In this document: piece after piece, positions 44,140 through 53,763 of the stretch | Position numbering within the stretch: the stretch's first letter is position 1 | Layout: the number at the start of each line of letters is the position of its first letter | Source of the DNA: Myxococcota bacterium | Lineage (GTDB): Bacteria; Myxococcota_A; UBA9160; SMWR01 | Direction: 5' to 3' | Assembly (NCBI GenBank): GCA_022447545.1 | Contig: JAKVBI010000002.1 | Location: 81,566 to 145,565, forward strand | DNA length: 64,000 bases | The notes under the pieces: model-generated | Database searches by the model: none | What the model saw: only the letters and a program-made list of their open reading frames with translations | What the model was told of the DNA's origin: nothing | Position numbers and translations under genes: made by a program

Positions 44140-44904
44140 ATGAGCCAGGTGTCCGACACAAGCGTCTTGCTGGACCACATCGCGTTGGCAGTGCCCGACG
44201 ACGCCGAGGTCGGCCCTCTACTCGGCACGAAACTGGGTGGCAGGGCCGCCAAAGCAGGACCGGGCCGCGGGTTCCGCTTCTGGCAATGGGAATATGCGAA
44301 TGGGGGGCGCCTGGAAATTCTCCGCCCCGACGGTCCCCCGGATGGTTTCCTGCACCGCTTCCTGGATCGACGCGGCCCGGGATTCCACCACGTGACCTTC
44401 AAGGTTCCTGATCTCCAGCGCGCCACCAAGCGGGCCTCCGACGCGGGCTATGAAGTCGTGGGCGTCGATCTTTCGGATCCCACCTGGAAAGAGGCGTTCC
44501 TGCACCCGCGCCGGGCCGGAGGCATCGTGGTGCAATTCGCGGAAGAACACGAGGAACCGGACAATCTCTCGAGGACGCACCTCGCCTATCGTCCCCCCCC
44601 GCGCCCGGAGGTCGAGTTGGTGGGGCTGCGGATGCGTGCCCGGGATCCCGAAACCGCCCGAGCGCAGTGGGAGACATTGCTGGGTGCACGATGCCGGGAA
44701 GAGGCCGGCCTGCTGCTGTTCCACTGGCCCGACTCCCCCCTGCGAATCGCCGTGCAGATCGATGCACGCGCCAGTGAGGGGCCCGTTGCCATCGAGGTCT
44801 CGGCCCCCGACTCCATCGACCTGCCCGAAGCACCCGACCCCGTGCTCGGGGTTCGCTTCACACGCGTTCCGCGGGCAGCGGCTACAGAGGATCATCCCGC
44901 CTGA
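44140..44904 (+). CDS. VOC/glyoxalase superfamily protein
   Basis: A 254-residue protein. The N-terminal LLDHIALAVPDDAEVGPLLG, then GPGFHHVTFKVPDLQRATKR, are the two glyoxalase-type repeats with D-H and H-H-V, as in methylmalonyl-CoA epimerase and related enzymes. A further region (VGLRMRARDPETARAQWETL) looks like another VOC half, so the chain may be one and a half to two VOC units. Metal ligands His in DHIAL and HHV and Glu in RLEILRP are possible. Its last 23 bp overlap the end of the antiporter gene on the other strand. Confidence 0.72.
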   Translation: MSQVSDTSVLLDHIALAVPDDAEVGPLLGTKLGGRAAKAGPGRGFRFWQWEYANGGRLEILRPDGPPDGFLHRFLDRRGPGFHHVTFKVPDLQRATKRASDAGYEVVGVDLSDPTWKEAFLHPRRAGGIVVQFAEEHEEPDNLSRTHLAYRPPPRPEVELVGLRMRARDPETARAQWETLLGARCREEAGLLLFHWPDSPLRIAVQIDARASEGPVAIEVSAPDSIDLPEAPDPVLGVRFTRVPRAAATEDHPA

Positions 44905-46594
44905 GGCTTGACTGCAGGACATTCCACATCTCGGCGGAACTCTCGGCCCGGAACAACCGACCCGCTTCCTCGGGCCCGAGCCCACTGGCAATCGTGTGAA
45001 GGATCTCGAGCTGGGAGTCCCGGTCGTCGGCGGGCGTGAGGATCAGAAAGATCAGATGTGCAGGCTGATCGTCGACGGCGTCCCAGTCGAGCCCCTCCTT
45101 GGAAATGCCGAGCAGAACCCGCGGACGTTGGAGTCGCTCCAATCGAGCGTGGGGAATCGCGATGCCGTGACCCACACCCGTCCCCATGGTCTCCTCCCGA
45201 GCTCGCACGGCGTCCCTCAACTCCGCAGCATCGAGGGTCGTGTCGATTTGACTGGCGAAAACCACGAGTTCGTCGATGGCTTCGTAGCGCGTACGCGCGC
45301 CCAGGCGGGGAAACAGCCCCTCCACGGTGAAGAAGCCCATCACATTCAGAGCGTCCCGCCTCCGCAACGACCAGACCAATGCAGGGCCCACCACCAGGGA
45401 GGACACGATGGCGGCGAATACGATGGCCACGAACATCGCCTGCCCGATCAAACCGGCCTGAACCGCCACGACCGCCAGCAGCACCGCCATGGAATCTCCG
45501 GGAATGTGTGCGATGGCGGTGGGAAGCCGGTCAAAGGCTGGAATCCGCACGAGCGCAGTGCCCAACCAGGCCCCGAGGAACTTGCCGAGCATCGACACGA
45601 TCGCCACGAGCGCGACCAGACCCAGCTCGAAATGGTCCACAAAATCCACGTGCAAACAGATGCTGGCAAAAAACAGCGGAACGAAGATCGCCTCGACCAT
45701 CTGCGTGATGACGGAACGGGTGTGTTCCGACAGGGCGTTGTGGTCACCCGCCATGACCCCGGCGATCAGAAAACCGAAGATGGGATGGATCCCGATGGCT
45801 TCGGTCGCGATCCCGCATGCCAGCCCCAGGCAGACCACGAATGAAAGAGGCGTCGCAGGGCTCGGAAAGCCCCGTCGATCGAACCAACGCAAAACCTTCG
45901 TGACACCCGAACGGCCCGCGGTCCCACAGAAAGCGGAAAACGCCAGGGTTCCGACTACCACACCGACGATGGGCATGGCAGCGGCGCCTCCGGCTCCATC
46001 GCCCGCACCCAGCAGCCCCAGCACGACGGCCAGCACCAGCCAGCCCAACAAGTCGTTGATCGCCATGGCCGACAGCAACAACAACCCGAGATCGGACTTC
46101 ACGATCTTCAAGTCAAAGAGCAGGCGTGCGACCGCCGTGATCGCCGTGATCGACACGGCGGTCCCCACGAACAACGAGAACGCGAGCCTGGGCGCCCCGG
46201 GCTCAGCCCAATCCTCGTAGAGCCACCCACCTAACAAAGTCCCGATCAACAGGGGGACCACCACACCCGTCACAGCCACGGCCAGCGACTGGCGGCGCAG
46301 CTTCCAAGCGCTGGCGACATCGACCTCGAGACCGATCACGAGCAGTAGGAAGAGGACTCCGATCTGTGCCATGGCCTCGAACATGGCGATCTGGAGGTCA
46401 TCATCGGGGAAGAGGGAGGCGAAGGTCTCGGGTGCCAGAGTGCCGAGTACCGTCCTACCGAGCAGCAAACCCGCCAGGATCTCGCCCACCAGGGCCGGTT
46501 GCCCAAAGCGGCGAAAGGCCTCACCGAGCAACCGTGCCGTTCCGAGCACGACGAGGATCTGGACGAGAAACAACAGCAACTGCTCTTCTGTCAC
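44882..46594 (-). CDS. Cation/proton antiporter fused to a PTS EIIA-type domain
   Basis: A 570-residue membrane protein. Residues 1-400 form a CPA2 sodium/proton-type antiporter with about 12 helices (GEILAGLLLGRTVLG; SLFVGTAVSITAITAVARLL; GIHPIFGFLIAGVMAGDHNA). Residues about 425-565 form a PTS-EIIA-like domain with the phosphorylatable His at H482 in GVGHGIAIPHARLERL. In related fusions, the EIIA-like domain links ion exchange to PTS(Ntr) phosphorylation. The start chosen is GTG 46594; an ATG at 46636 would add 14 residues. It is divergent from the aminopeptidase gene. Confidence 0.8.
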   Translation of the reverse strand: MTEEQLLLFLVQILVVLGTARLLGEAFRRFGQPALVGEILAGLLLGRTVLGTLAPETFASLFPDDDLQIAMFEAMAQIGVLFLLLVIGLEVDVASAWKLRRQSLAVAVTGVVVPLLIGTLLGGWLYEDWAEPGAPRLAFSLFVGTAVSITAITAVARLLFDLKIVKSDLGLLLLSAMAINDLLGWLVLAVVLGLLGAGDGAGGAAAMPIVGVVVGTLAFSAFCGTAGRSGVTKVLRWFDRRGFPSPATPLSFVVCLGLACGIATEAIGIHPIFGFLIAGVMAGDHNALSEHTRSVITQMVEAIFVPLFFASICLHVDFVDHFELGLVALVAIVSMLGKFLGAWLGTALVRIPAFDRLPTAIAHIPGDSMAVLLAVVAVQAGLIGQAMFVAIVFAAIVSSLVVGPALVWSLRRRDALNVMGFFTVEGLFPRLGARTRYEAIDELVVFASQIDTTLDAAELRDAVRAREETMGTGVGHGIAIPHARLERLQRPRVLLGISKEGLDWDAVDDQPAHLIFLILTPADDRDSQLEILHTIASGLGPEEAGRLFRAESSAEMWNVLQSSLRRDDPL

Positions 46595-46724
46595 GTCCCC
46601 ACCAATAGCCGATCGAGGTGGGATGGGAACATCCATACCCTCGAAGCCAAGCCAGAGGGCCGCCGGGCCCCGGGGAAATTGATACGATCGCCGACCTCCC
46701 GTCGCCCCATGAAGGAGTCCTGGC

Positions 46725-49322
46725 GTGACCGCCCGCAAGACGAAACGATCCCGACATCGACTGGTCCCCTGGATCCGCCCTTCGCACGTGGCCCTGCACG
46801 TAGACGTGGCACCGGAGCGCAGTGAAACGTTCCGGGGAGAGGTGAAAATCCAGATCGACGTGGCGCGCTCCACCAAGCGCATTCGCCTCCACGCCGTGGG
46901 GCTGCGCGTGACGAGACCCCGCATCGAATTCGGCAACCAAAAGCTGCGGGGGCGGGTCGAAGTCCTGCGAGATCTCGAAATGGTGGAAATCTCCTTCGAC
47001 CAAACCCTCTCAGCTGGTCCCGCAACTTTGACGCTCGCGTTCGCGGGCAAGCTCCGCGACGACCTCTGCGGACTCTACGGAGTGCGCGCAGGAGGACGTC
47101 GCTACGCCTTCACTCAGCTCGAGGCCACCGACGCCCGAAAATTCTTTCCGTGCTTCGATGAACCCGCCATGAAGGCCCGCTTCACGGTGTCGGTGACCAC
47201 CTCCCAGGCCAACACGGTGCTCTCCAACGCACCGATCGAGAGCACGACCCGCTCGACCGGACGCCGCGGTCCGCGGTCCAAGACGGTTCTCTTCGCCACG
47301 ACACCGCCGCTATCGACCTATCTCCTCGCCCTGGCTGTGGGAGTTCTCGAATCTTCACGCCCCACGTACCTGGGCCCCACGGAGATCCGCGTTTGGCACA
47401 CGCCCGGTCAGAGAAGGCTGACCCGCTTCGGACTCGAGGCCGCTCGAGAATGCCTGAGCCGTCTCGAGCGCTACTTCGGCATCCCCTACCCCTACGCGAA
47501 GTTGGACCTCGTGGCCGTCCCGGACTTCGAGTTCGGTGCCATGGAGAACGCGGGCGCTGTCTTCTTCAGGGAGACCCTCCTGTTACTCGATCGATCGAGA
47601 TCCACCCTCGCCGAGCGCAAACGCGCCGCCGAAGTGATCTGCCACGAACTCGCTCACATGTGGTACGGCGACTTGGTCACCATGGAATGGTGGGACGACC
47701 TTTGGCTCAACGAGGCGTTCGCCACCTGGATGGCCTTCCACATCGTCGATCAGTGGCAGCCCGATTGGAAGATGTGGCAGGACTTCCAACACGGGCGCTC
47801 CGCGGCCCTTTCCATGGATGCCCTGCGCCATTCCCACCCCATCTATGTGGATGTTCGTACCGCGGAGCAGGCCAGCGAGAATTTCGACCTGATCACCTAC
47901 GAGAAGGGCGCCTCGGTGGTCCGGATGCTGGAGCGATACCTGGGCGCTCCCTCGTTCCGCAAGGGGGTGCGCGCGTACATTCGCGAGCACCGAGAGGGAA
48001 ACGCCGTGGCAGATGATCTTTGGAATGCGCTCTCGCAGGCCTCGGGACAAGATGTAAAGCGGGTGGCGCGCGCGTGGATCGAACAGGAGGGATATCCCGT
48101 CGTTTCCGTCCAGCACGAACGATCCCGTGGCCGCTCCTACCTGAACCTGCGCCAGGAACGCTTCCTCGAGCAGACGAAACCTCGCAGCCGGCGGCGCGGC
48201 ACCCCCCGCTGGCCCGTCCCTCTGGTCGCTCGCGTGGGCAGCGGTCGCCGCGCCCGCGACGAGAAGTTCCTGTTGGAACGAGCGCAAGGGCGCTGGCCCC
48301 TCGGGCGCACGGAACCTCGTTTCGTGTATGCAAATTCCCAAGAGTCGGGCTTCTACCGCCCCCTCCACAGCGACGACGGGCTCACCTCCATCCTGCAGAA
48401 TCTGTCGATCCTCTCGCCCGTGGAACGCATGGGCCTCGTCGATCACCAGTGGGCCCTGGTTCGAGCGGGCCGTGCACCTGTCGGTAGCATCCTCGACCTC
48501 ACTCGTGGTTTGGCTCGAGACACTGAAGCCGACGTCCTGAAAGCCTTGCGCCAGCCTCTGGCCTTCCTGGGGACGAGTCTGATCCCCGACGCCGCCGCGG
48601 ATTGCGCGGAAACCTATGGCGATTTTCTGACCGAGTGTTTCGCCCAGCCTTTCGAGCAACTGGGATGGAAACCCTCACCCCGTGAAGACGATGCCACACG
48701 GGTCCGACGCGCCGTGCTGCTCTCCATTCTGGGAGGGATCGCAGCCCCGGAGGCAGTACTGGCCGAGGCGAGCCGCCAGTGCCAGCGCTACCTGGACGAT
48801 CACCGAGCCGTCGATGCCAACCTCGCCGACGACGTGGTCTTCCTTGCGGCTCGAAGTGGGGGGGCTCGGCTCCACCGGGATTTCGTGCGAGCCATGGAAA
48901 AAGCCGCAACCCCCCAGGACAAGAGGCGCTTCCTGTTCGCCCTGGCTCGCTTCCGCGCCCCCGCACAGATCGACCGCAGTCTGGCCATGACCCTCACCCC
49001 ACGGGTGGCCACTCAGGACGTGATCTTCGTTCTCGTGCAACTGCTCCAGAACCCCGCCGCTTCCGAGACCACGTGGGAATTCATCGTGAAACACTGGGGC
49101 AAGCTGCGCCCTCGCCTGCCGTCCCTGATGGCCAGCCGCCTGATCGAGGCAACACCCGCACTGCGCAGCCCGGCTCGGCGCCGCGACGTGGCCACCTTCT
49201 TCCGCCGCAACCCCGTACCCGGTGGCGACCGGGCCCTGCGACAGGCCCTGGAACGCTTCGATTGGTATCGGGGCTTTCGGCGCCGTGCAGCCTCGGACCT
49301 GCGCCGCACGCTAGAGGGCTGA
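46725..49322 (+). CDS. M1 family aminopeptidase
   Basis: An 865-residue zinc aminopeptidase with the classic layout: N-terminal beta-saddle, catalytic domain and C-terminal helical domain. FGAMENAGAVFFRE gives GAMEN at residues 271-275, and HELAH-x18-E uses H307, E308, H311 and E330 (WLNEAFATW). It removes N-terminal residues from peptides in the cytoplasm. The length is typical. GTG 46725 follows AAGGAG. Its stop overlaps the M19 dipeptidase gene by 12 bp on the other strand. Confidence 0.92.
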   Translation: MTARKTKRSRHRLVPWIRPSHVALHVDVAPERSETFRGEVKIQIDVARSTKRIRLHAVGLRVTRPRIEFGNQKLRGRVEVLRDLEMVEISFDQTLSAGPATLTLAFAGKLRDDLCGLYGVRAGGRRYAFTQLEATDARKFFPCFDEPAMKARFTVSVTTSQANTVLSNAPIESTTRSTGRRGPRSKTVLFATTPPLSTYLLALAVGVLESSRPTYLGPTEIRVWHTPGQRRLTRFGLEAARECLSRLERYFGIPYPYAKLDLVAVPDFEFGAMENAGAVFFRETLLLLDRSRSTLAERKRAAEVICHELAHMWYGDLVTMEWWDDLWLNEAFATWMAFHIVDQWQPDWKMWQDFQHGRSAALSMDALRHSHPIYVDVRTAEQASENFDLITYEKGASVVRMLERYLGAPSFRKGVRAYIREHREGNAVADDLWNALSQASGQDVKRVARAWIEQEGYPVVSVQHERSRGRSYLNLRQERFLEQTKPRSRRRGTPRWPVPLVARVGSGRRARDEKFLLERAQGRWPLGRTEPRFVYANSQESGFYRPLHSDDGLTSILQNLSILSPVERMGLVDHQWALVRAGRAPVGSILDLTRGLARDTEADVLKALRQPLAFLGTSLIPDAAADCAETYGDFLTECFAQPFEQLGWKPSPREDDATRVRRAVLLSILGGIAAPEAVLAEASRQCQRYLDDHRAVDANLADDVVFLAARSGGARLHRDFVRAMEKAATPQDKRRFLFALARFRAPAQIDRSLAMTLTPRVATQDVIFVLVQLLQNPAASETTWEFIVKHWGKLRPRLPSLMASRLIEATPALRSPARRRDVATFFRRNPVPGGDRALRQALERFDWYRGFRRRAASDLRRTLEG

Positions 49323-50522
49323 AACCACCGGCGGCAGGACCCGCCTCAAGACACGCAGGGCATTCCCACCGAGAACTTTGCGAACAGTGGATTGGCTGAA
49401 GCCCTCGTCCAACATCTGTTGGGTGACATAGACGTGTCCCGAGGCATCGAAGGCCGCCGTGATGGAACCATCGAAGTCGCTGCCGAGACTCACGTGGTCC
49501 TCTCCCACTACTTCGATCACGTGCCGAATCGCCGCAACGATGTGTTTGGGCGACGTGCCGCAGACGGCGGTCTCCCAGTAGCCGATCCCGATCACACCAC
49601 CGGCACCGCCAATGGCCCGCAGTTGCTCGTCCGACAGGTTTCGGGCGTTGTCGCAGGTACCGCGCACCCCAGTATGGGAGACGATGGGCGGTCGCCTTGC
49701 GATGCGCAGAAAATCGCGGATCGCCTTCGAGGACAGATGTGCAAGATCGACGACCATGCCCCTGGCTTCCATCTCGACGACGAGCTGGCGGCCCCGTTCC
49801 GTGAGCCCACCCTTCTCCAAACCATGGGCTGAGCCCGCAAACGCGTTGTCGAAAAAATGTGCGATCCCAACCATGCGGACTCCCGCGTCGTAGAGAGCCC
49901 CGAGGTTTCCCAAGTCTCCCTCCAGAGCATGGGCCCCCTCGACACCCACCAGCCCACCGACAACCGCAGGATCCTCTGCGCGCAGTTCGAGGAGCGTTTC
50001 GAGTTCCCCACGATCGCGAACGGGCACCAGCGATCCCCCTGAGCGCTGAGCAGCCGTGGAGAAGCGCTCGGCCTGCCACAGCGCGCGGTCCAGCGGCCCC
50101 ATGTGCTCAAAGGGCAGCCACGAGAACCAGCTCCCAAGGGTGAGCAGATCGAGCGCCTCGCCATCGGTGCGATCGACATTCATTCCCAACGGCGCAACGG
50201 TGGGCGTGGTGAAGATCTGCAGCCCCACCCCTCCAGCCTGTAGCCGGGGAAGATCGATATGGCCGGCGTCGCTGCGCTCGAGCAGGTCGCGACCGAATAG
50301 CAACGGATCGCCGTGAAGGTCGACCACGAAAGCCGATCCGTGCAATCGCCGGGCGAGATCCGACACGACCGGCAGATCCGTGGGCTCCACCCGGTTGAGG
50401 AAGCGATCCGGGTCCGAAGCGATCCAAACCACCACAGCGGTGGCCATGAGGAGAACCAAAAGCGCCGGAAGCCCCAGCCAGACTCCCACCTGTCGCAGCA
50501 GGCGGGCCCCTTCAGCGCTCAC
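49311..50522 (-). CDS. M19 membrane dipeptidase (renal dipeptidase family)
   Basis: A 403-residue protein with an N-terminal membrane helix (LGLPALLVLLMATAVVVWIA) and an amidohydrolase-type dipeptidase domain. Metal ligands appear in VDLHGDPLLF (D-x-H), GVEGAHAL (the bridging Glu), VDLAHLSS, and SHTGVRGTCDNARNLSD, with GSDFDGSITA near the end. It would cleave dipeptides, possibly beyond the inner membrane. GTG 50522 overlaps the nitronate monooxygenase stop by 4 bp (GTGA). Confidence 0.88.
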   Translation of the reverse strand: MSAEGARLLRQVGVWLGLPALLVLLMATAVVVWIASDPDRFLNRVEPTDLPVVSDLARRLHGSAFVVDLHGDPLLFGRDLLERSDAGHIDLPRLQAGGVGLQIFTTPTVAPLGMNVDRTDGEALDLLTLGSWFSWLPFEHMGPLDRALWQAERFSTAAQRSGGSLVPVRDRGELETLLELRAEDPAVVGGLVGVEGAHALEGDLGNLGALYDAGVRMVGIAHFFDNAFAGSAHGLEKGGLTERGRQLVVEMEARGMVVDLAHLSSKAIRDFLRIARRPPIVSHTGVRGTCDNARNLSDEQLRAIGGAGGVIGIGYWETAVCGTSPKHIVAAIRHVIEVVGEDHVSLGSDFDGSITAAFDASGHVYVTQQMLDEGFSQSTVRKVLGGNALRVLRRVLPPVVSAL

Positions 50523-51469
50523 GATCGGTCGTAGGACCGAAGAGATTGCAGAGTTTCGTGAAACTCCTCGACGATCGACTCGATCACCTCGCCCACCGGA
50601 GCTACCGATTCGATACGGCCCACCACCTGCCCGGAAAGCGCAATGGAGCTCTCCATGTCACCTCCAAAGTAGAGTTCCTTCACGCCAGCAATCTCCTGCA
50701 TGACGTTGTCCGCGGCCCTCTCCAAATTTTCGCTGTGAGCCGTGCGAAGCGCGCGCAACCCGGGCTTGTGGAACCGATTGAGGAAGACCGTGTCCGTTTC
50801 CGCGGCGTCGACGATGGCCTGTTTGAAATTCTCGTGCACTGGAGACTCGGCGGTGGACACCATCCGGGTCCCCATCTGAATCCCCTCGGCGCCCAGCGCA
50901 AAGGCCGCTGCCATGCTTCGACCACACAACATTCCACCCGCTGCGATGACGGGAACGTCGAGTTTCGAACAGACCAGGGGCAGCAGCACCATGCTCGCCA
51001 CGTCGCGCGGGTTCTTGAACCCGCCGCCTTCGCCTCCCTCCACCACGAGGCCGTCCACTCCGGCATCCACGGCTTTGAGGGCTGCCGAAAGGGTCGGGAC
51101 GACGTGAAACACCGTCAGTCCCGCATCTTTGAGCTGCTTCGTATAGCGGGTGGGACTTCCGGCAGAGGTGGTCACGAAGCCCACTCCCTGCTCGACCACG
51201 AATTCCGCAATGCTGGGATCCCGTACGAACAGTTGTGCGATGTTGACGCCAAAGGGTTTGTCGGTGAGGTCACGCATTTTGCGGATCTCGTCCCGGATGG
51301 CATCGAGTTCCCCAGACGAAGTCTCGATGATGCCCATGGCGCCCGCATTGGACACCGCCGCCGCCAGTTGCGCTCTGGCGATCCAACCCATGGGTGCCTG
51401 GACGATGGGAACCTCCACGCCCAGCAGCTCGGTCACCCGGTTGTGAATTCCAACTCCGCTCTCTTCCAT
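50519..51469 (-). CDS. Nitronate monooxygenase family protein (2-nitropropane dioxygenase)
   Basis: A 316-residue TIM-barrel flavoprotein of the NMO family. PIVQAPMGWIARAQLAAAVS, the FMN segment GVDGLVVEGGEGGGF, and VIAAGGMLCGRSMAAAFALG then AEGIQMGTRMV are typical. It may oxidise nitronates or, as in related proteins, act as an enoyl reductase. ATG 51469 is used; a GTG three bases upstream is equally well spaced from GGGAG. It is part of the operon HEAT gene, DgkA, this gene, M19. Confidence 0.85.
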   Translation of the reverse strand: MEESGVGIHNRVTELLGVEVPIVQAPMGWIARAQLAAAVSNAGAMGIIETSSGELDAIRDEIRKMRDLTDKPFGVNIAQLFVRDPSIAEFVVEQGVGFVTTSAGSPTRYTKQLKDAGLTVFHVVPTLSAALKAVDAGVDGLVVEGGEGGGFKNPRDVASMVLLPLVCSKLDVPVIAAGGMLCGRSMAAAFALGAEGIQMGTRMVSTAESPVHENFKQAIVDAAETDTVFLNRFHKPGLRALRTAHSENLERAADNVMQEIAGVKELYFGGDMESSIALSGQVVGRIESVAPVGEVIESIVEEFHETLQSLRSYDRS

Positions 51470-51532
51470 CACCGTCGACTCCCGTGCGCGGTCAGCGCCG
51501 CATTCGCGGTCCCTCCGCTCGGGACCCGCTCC

Positions 51533-51919
51533 TCAAGAATTCAGCCAACCCACGATGCGGGGGACGAACAGCACCAAACCCACGCAGGCGGCTCCCACGG
51601 CACAGATCAGAACCGCTCCCGCCGCGACATCCTTGACCTTCTCGACCCTTGGATGGAAATCGGGGGAAACCACGTCACAAAGGATCTCGATGGCGGTGTT
51701 GAGTGCTTCCGCCGCCCATACCATCGTGATTGCCAGCACCACCACGCACCACTCGAGGGCCGACAACCCGAAGAAGAGCCCCGCCGCCACGACGACTCCC
51801 GTCGCCGCGGCGTGGATCCAGGCATTGTGCTGACCGACCAACACCGCAGCGAGTCCCCGAAACGCGTAACGAAAGCTGCGCGCTCGAGCGGCCAGGTCGA
51901 ATTTTGCCCGGGGGTTCAC
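51533..51919 (-). CDS. dgkA: DgkA-type diacylglycerol/undecaprenol kinase
   Basis: A 128-residue integral membrane kinase with three helices. The key segment WAAEALNTAIEILCDVVSPD followed by FHPRVEKVKDVAAGAVL carries the conserved E-x-x-N-T-A-I-E and K-D-x-A-A-x-A-V motifs. It phosphorylates diacylglycerol or undecaprenol with ATP at the membrane. GTG 51919 overlaps the stop of the upstream HEAT-like gene (GTGA), which decides the start over the ATG at 51943. The length is usual. Confidence 0.9.
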   Translation of the reverse strand: MNPRAKFDLAARARSFRYAFRGLAAVLVGQHNAWIHAAATGVVVAAGLFFGLSALEWCVVVLAITMVWAAEALNTAIEILCDVVSPDFHPRVEKVKDVAAGAVLICAVGAACVGLVLFVPRIVGWLNS

Positions 51920-52269
51920 GATTCCGGGCGCTCGAAACGCCACGAAAGGAAGGTCTCGAGATCATCAGCAGCCGATTCGGCCTGTTCGCGAACGAAGGGG
52001 CTGCGGTCGAACAGGGCCCGGTTCATCACACGCCCCACCCGCTGGAGGTCGAGCTGGCCAAAGCGGCGAGCGAGGTGGCCAAGGCCGAGCACCGCATTGC
52101 CACGCACCTGGGCGTTGCGGTGTTTAGAGAGCTGCACGCAACACGCTTGCGCCCATTCCGGATCCGATGCCTCCAAAGCGACATCCATCACCAGGTTCAT
52201 CAATTCATCGGGTTCGTCGCGGAGCAGGGCGTCCTCCACCGCCGCGCGAAACTCGGGCCCATGACTCAT
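51916..52269 (-). CDS. HEAT-repeat-like small protein
   Basis: A 117-residue all-helical protein, with repeats such as NAVLGLGHLARRFGQLDLQRV and EQAESAADDLETFLSWRF that look like HEAT/ARM units. Its function is unknown; such proteins often serve as scaffolds or immunity-like proteins. ATG 52269 follows GGAGGG; an earlier ATG at 52344 has no support. It is translationally coupled (4-bp overlap) to the DgkA gene. Confidence 0.65.
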   Translation of the reverse strand: MSHGPEFRAAVEDALLRDEPDELMNLVMDVALEASDPEWAQACCVQLSKHRNAQVRGNAVLGLGHLARRFGQLDLQRVGRVMNRALFDRSPFVREQAESAADDLETFLSWRFERPES

Positions 52270-52418
52270 GGCACCCTCCTCTGCCCACCGGAACCGCACA
52301 CATCTCGCCTTCCCCACGGCGTGAATTCCCGTCTTCGGCCCCACTTCGAGTCGGAACCTGCATCGTTCCGGTTGGATTGCCCTGGAGTATGGGGCACGGC
52401 TTCGTACGCCGCCCGCTC

Positions 52419-52922
52419 TCAGCGCAGTTCGAAGGAATCGAGAAAGCGCAGGATGTCATCTCGCGGCAAGCCTTTGCGTGTGGTGGTCGCCATCACTGTG
52501 TAGAGACGGTTCCCGACCACGCCGATCCGGGCCACGCTCAAGCGCCGACCCCCGTCGAACTCGAAAGCAACCTCGCGTCCTACGAAACCGCCGATCTCGA
52601 TGGGCTCGGCGCTCAAGACCTCTGAACGCGCCCGGGGTACCAGATTCGCCTGCTGGGCGTCGATGAGCCGGTTACGGTCGACTTTTTCGATGAACGCCGG
52701 CGGGTAGTCGGCATAGATCACCGCGTAGGAGCCGAAGCCGTGCTCGACCGAATAGATGACCGTTTTGTGTCGGCCCCAGGGCTGCTGACCTACTTCTTCG
52801 TGTCTGCGAAAGACCTTCGGCACCGAGATGATGAAGCTCTCGCTGTTCGGTCGCATGCGAACCCAGTCATCAGCACTGGAACTCGTCGCAAACAGGAACA
52901 GACCCAGCAGACCCGTCAGCAC
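52419..52922 (-). CDS. Exported hypothetical protein
   Basis: A protein of about 167 residues with a signal peptide (VLTGLLGLFLFATSSSADD) and an alpha/beta body, WVRMRPNSESFIISVPKVFR, ending LPRDDILRFLDSFELR. Not recognised. The start is not certain: GTG 52922 gives a signal without a positive n-region, and the frame runs on upstream to 53072, into the previous gene. It may be anchored in the periplasm. Confidence 0.6.
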   Translation of the reverse strand: MLTGLLGLFLFATSSSADDWVRMRPNSESFIISVPKVFRRHEEVGQQPWGRHKTVIYSVEHGFGSYAVIYADYPPAFIEKVDRNRLIDAQQANLVPRARSEVLSAEPIEIGGFVGREVAFEFDGGRRLSVARIGVVGNRLYTVMATTTRKGLPRDDILRFLDSFELR

Positions 52923-53010
52923 GCGATGGCTCGCCCAGGCGCCTGAGTCTCGGGGACGCCAGCGCCGGAGGTCGACCCGTCCGGCTGGACACCCAAACCG
53001 ACGAGGGAAT

Positions 53011-53376
53011 CTAGAAGTCGCCGAGCGGTCGCAGGAAGAGTTGTTTGGCCGGCGTTCGGAACAGACGGTCATAAGCCTCGTGGATGACGGCGTTGTCGGA
53101 CGGGCCGAACATATAGGGAAGCGGAACCGTCATCACGAAGGCAGCGCTCCCCACGGCGAAGACAACGGCGTGCATGGGTCGAAAGACGAGCACGTCGAGA
53201 GCCACCATGTCCGAACTCGCGCGGGGCCGATCTTCGGCCCAGCCAGGAGCTGCCAGGGACAACACGAGCAGTGCCGCGGCCAGGGCAGCACCCAACCGCC
53301 GTCCCATCTGCCGTCCGGCTCGCCCATCGACCCGTTGCTCGCGACCCTTCGCCGCGGAGATTCCACGCGCGCTCAT
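53011..53376 (-). CDS. Small exported/membrane hypothetical protein
   Basis: A 121-residue protein with a signal peptide (LGAALAAALLVLSLAAPGWA) and one further membrane helix (LDVLVFRPMHAVVFAVGSAA), ending FRTPAKQLFLRPLGDF. The pattern V-x-R-P, a membrane helix and a final R-P-L-G-D-F recurs in many proteobacterial hypothetical proteins. ATG 53376 follows GAGGAG. Function unknown; an envelope location is likely. Confidence 0.68.
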   Translation of the reverse strand: MSARGISAAKGREQRVDGRAGRQMGRRLGAALAAALLVLSLAAPGWAEDRPRASSDMVALDVLVFRPMHAVVFAVGSAAFVMTVPLPYMFGPSDNAVIHEAYDRLFRTPAKQLFLRPLGDF

Positions 53377-53763
53377 GCCCAGCTCCTCATCGCCTGCCGA
53401 GGTCGCCCACGCCCTGGGGGCCAGTCGGATTCCAAAGCCTCGGTCAACGGTCGGCATCCTACCACACGGGAATGGAACGTCGGGAACCTCCTCCCCGGGG
53501 CCTCGTCGCCACGCGTTCCCGCCCCCTCCAAGCCGAAACGGCTCGCCTGAGCCCATTCTCCCCAAACCCTCTGCCGACTCATCCGGCCCATTTGTCTGGC
53601 CCATTTGGGGGATGGGAGAGGAATCGCAGAGAAGGCGAAGCCCGGCCAAGCCCAGGTAGGGGTCGATTTCTGTCGATCACGAATTCGTTCTCCAACAAAA
53701 TCCTTTCCGCCAAGTCGGCAACGTGATAAGAAAGGGAGCCCTTCGGGACCGTGGAGGAATGGA
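53377..53763. other. 387-bp divergent intergenic region
   Basis: It lies between the small membrane protein (minus) and the outer-membrane barrel gene (plus). No coding potential is convincing. It should hold the promoters of both, but no near-consensus -35/-10 pair is seen. GGAGG at 53753-53757 is the ribosome site of the barrel gene. Confidence 0.5.
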
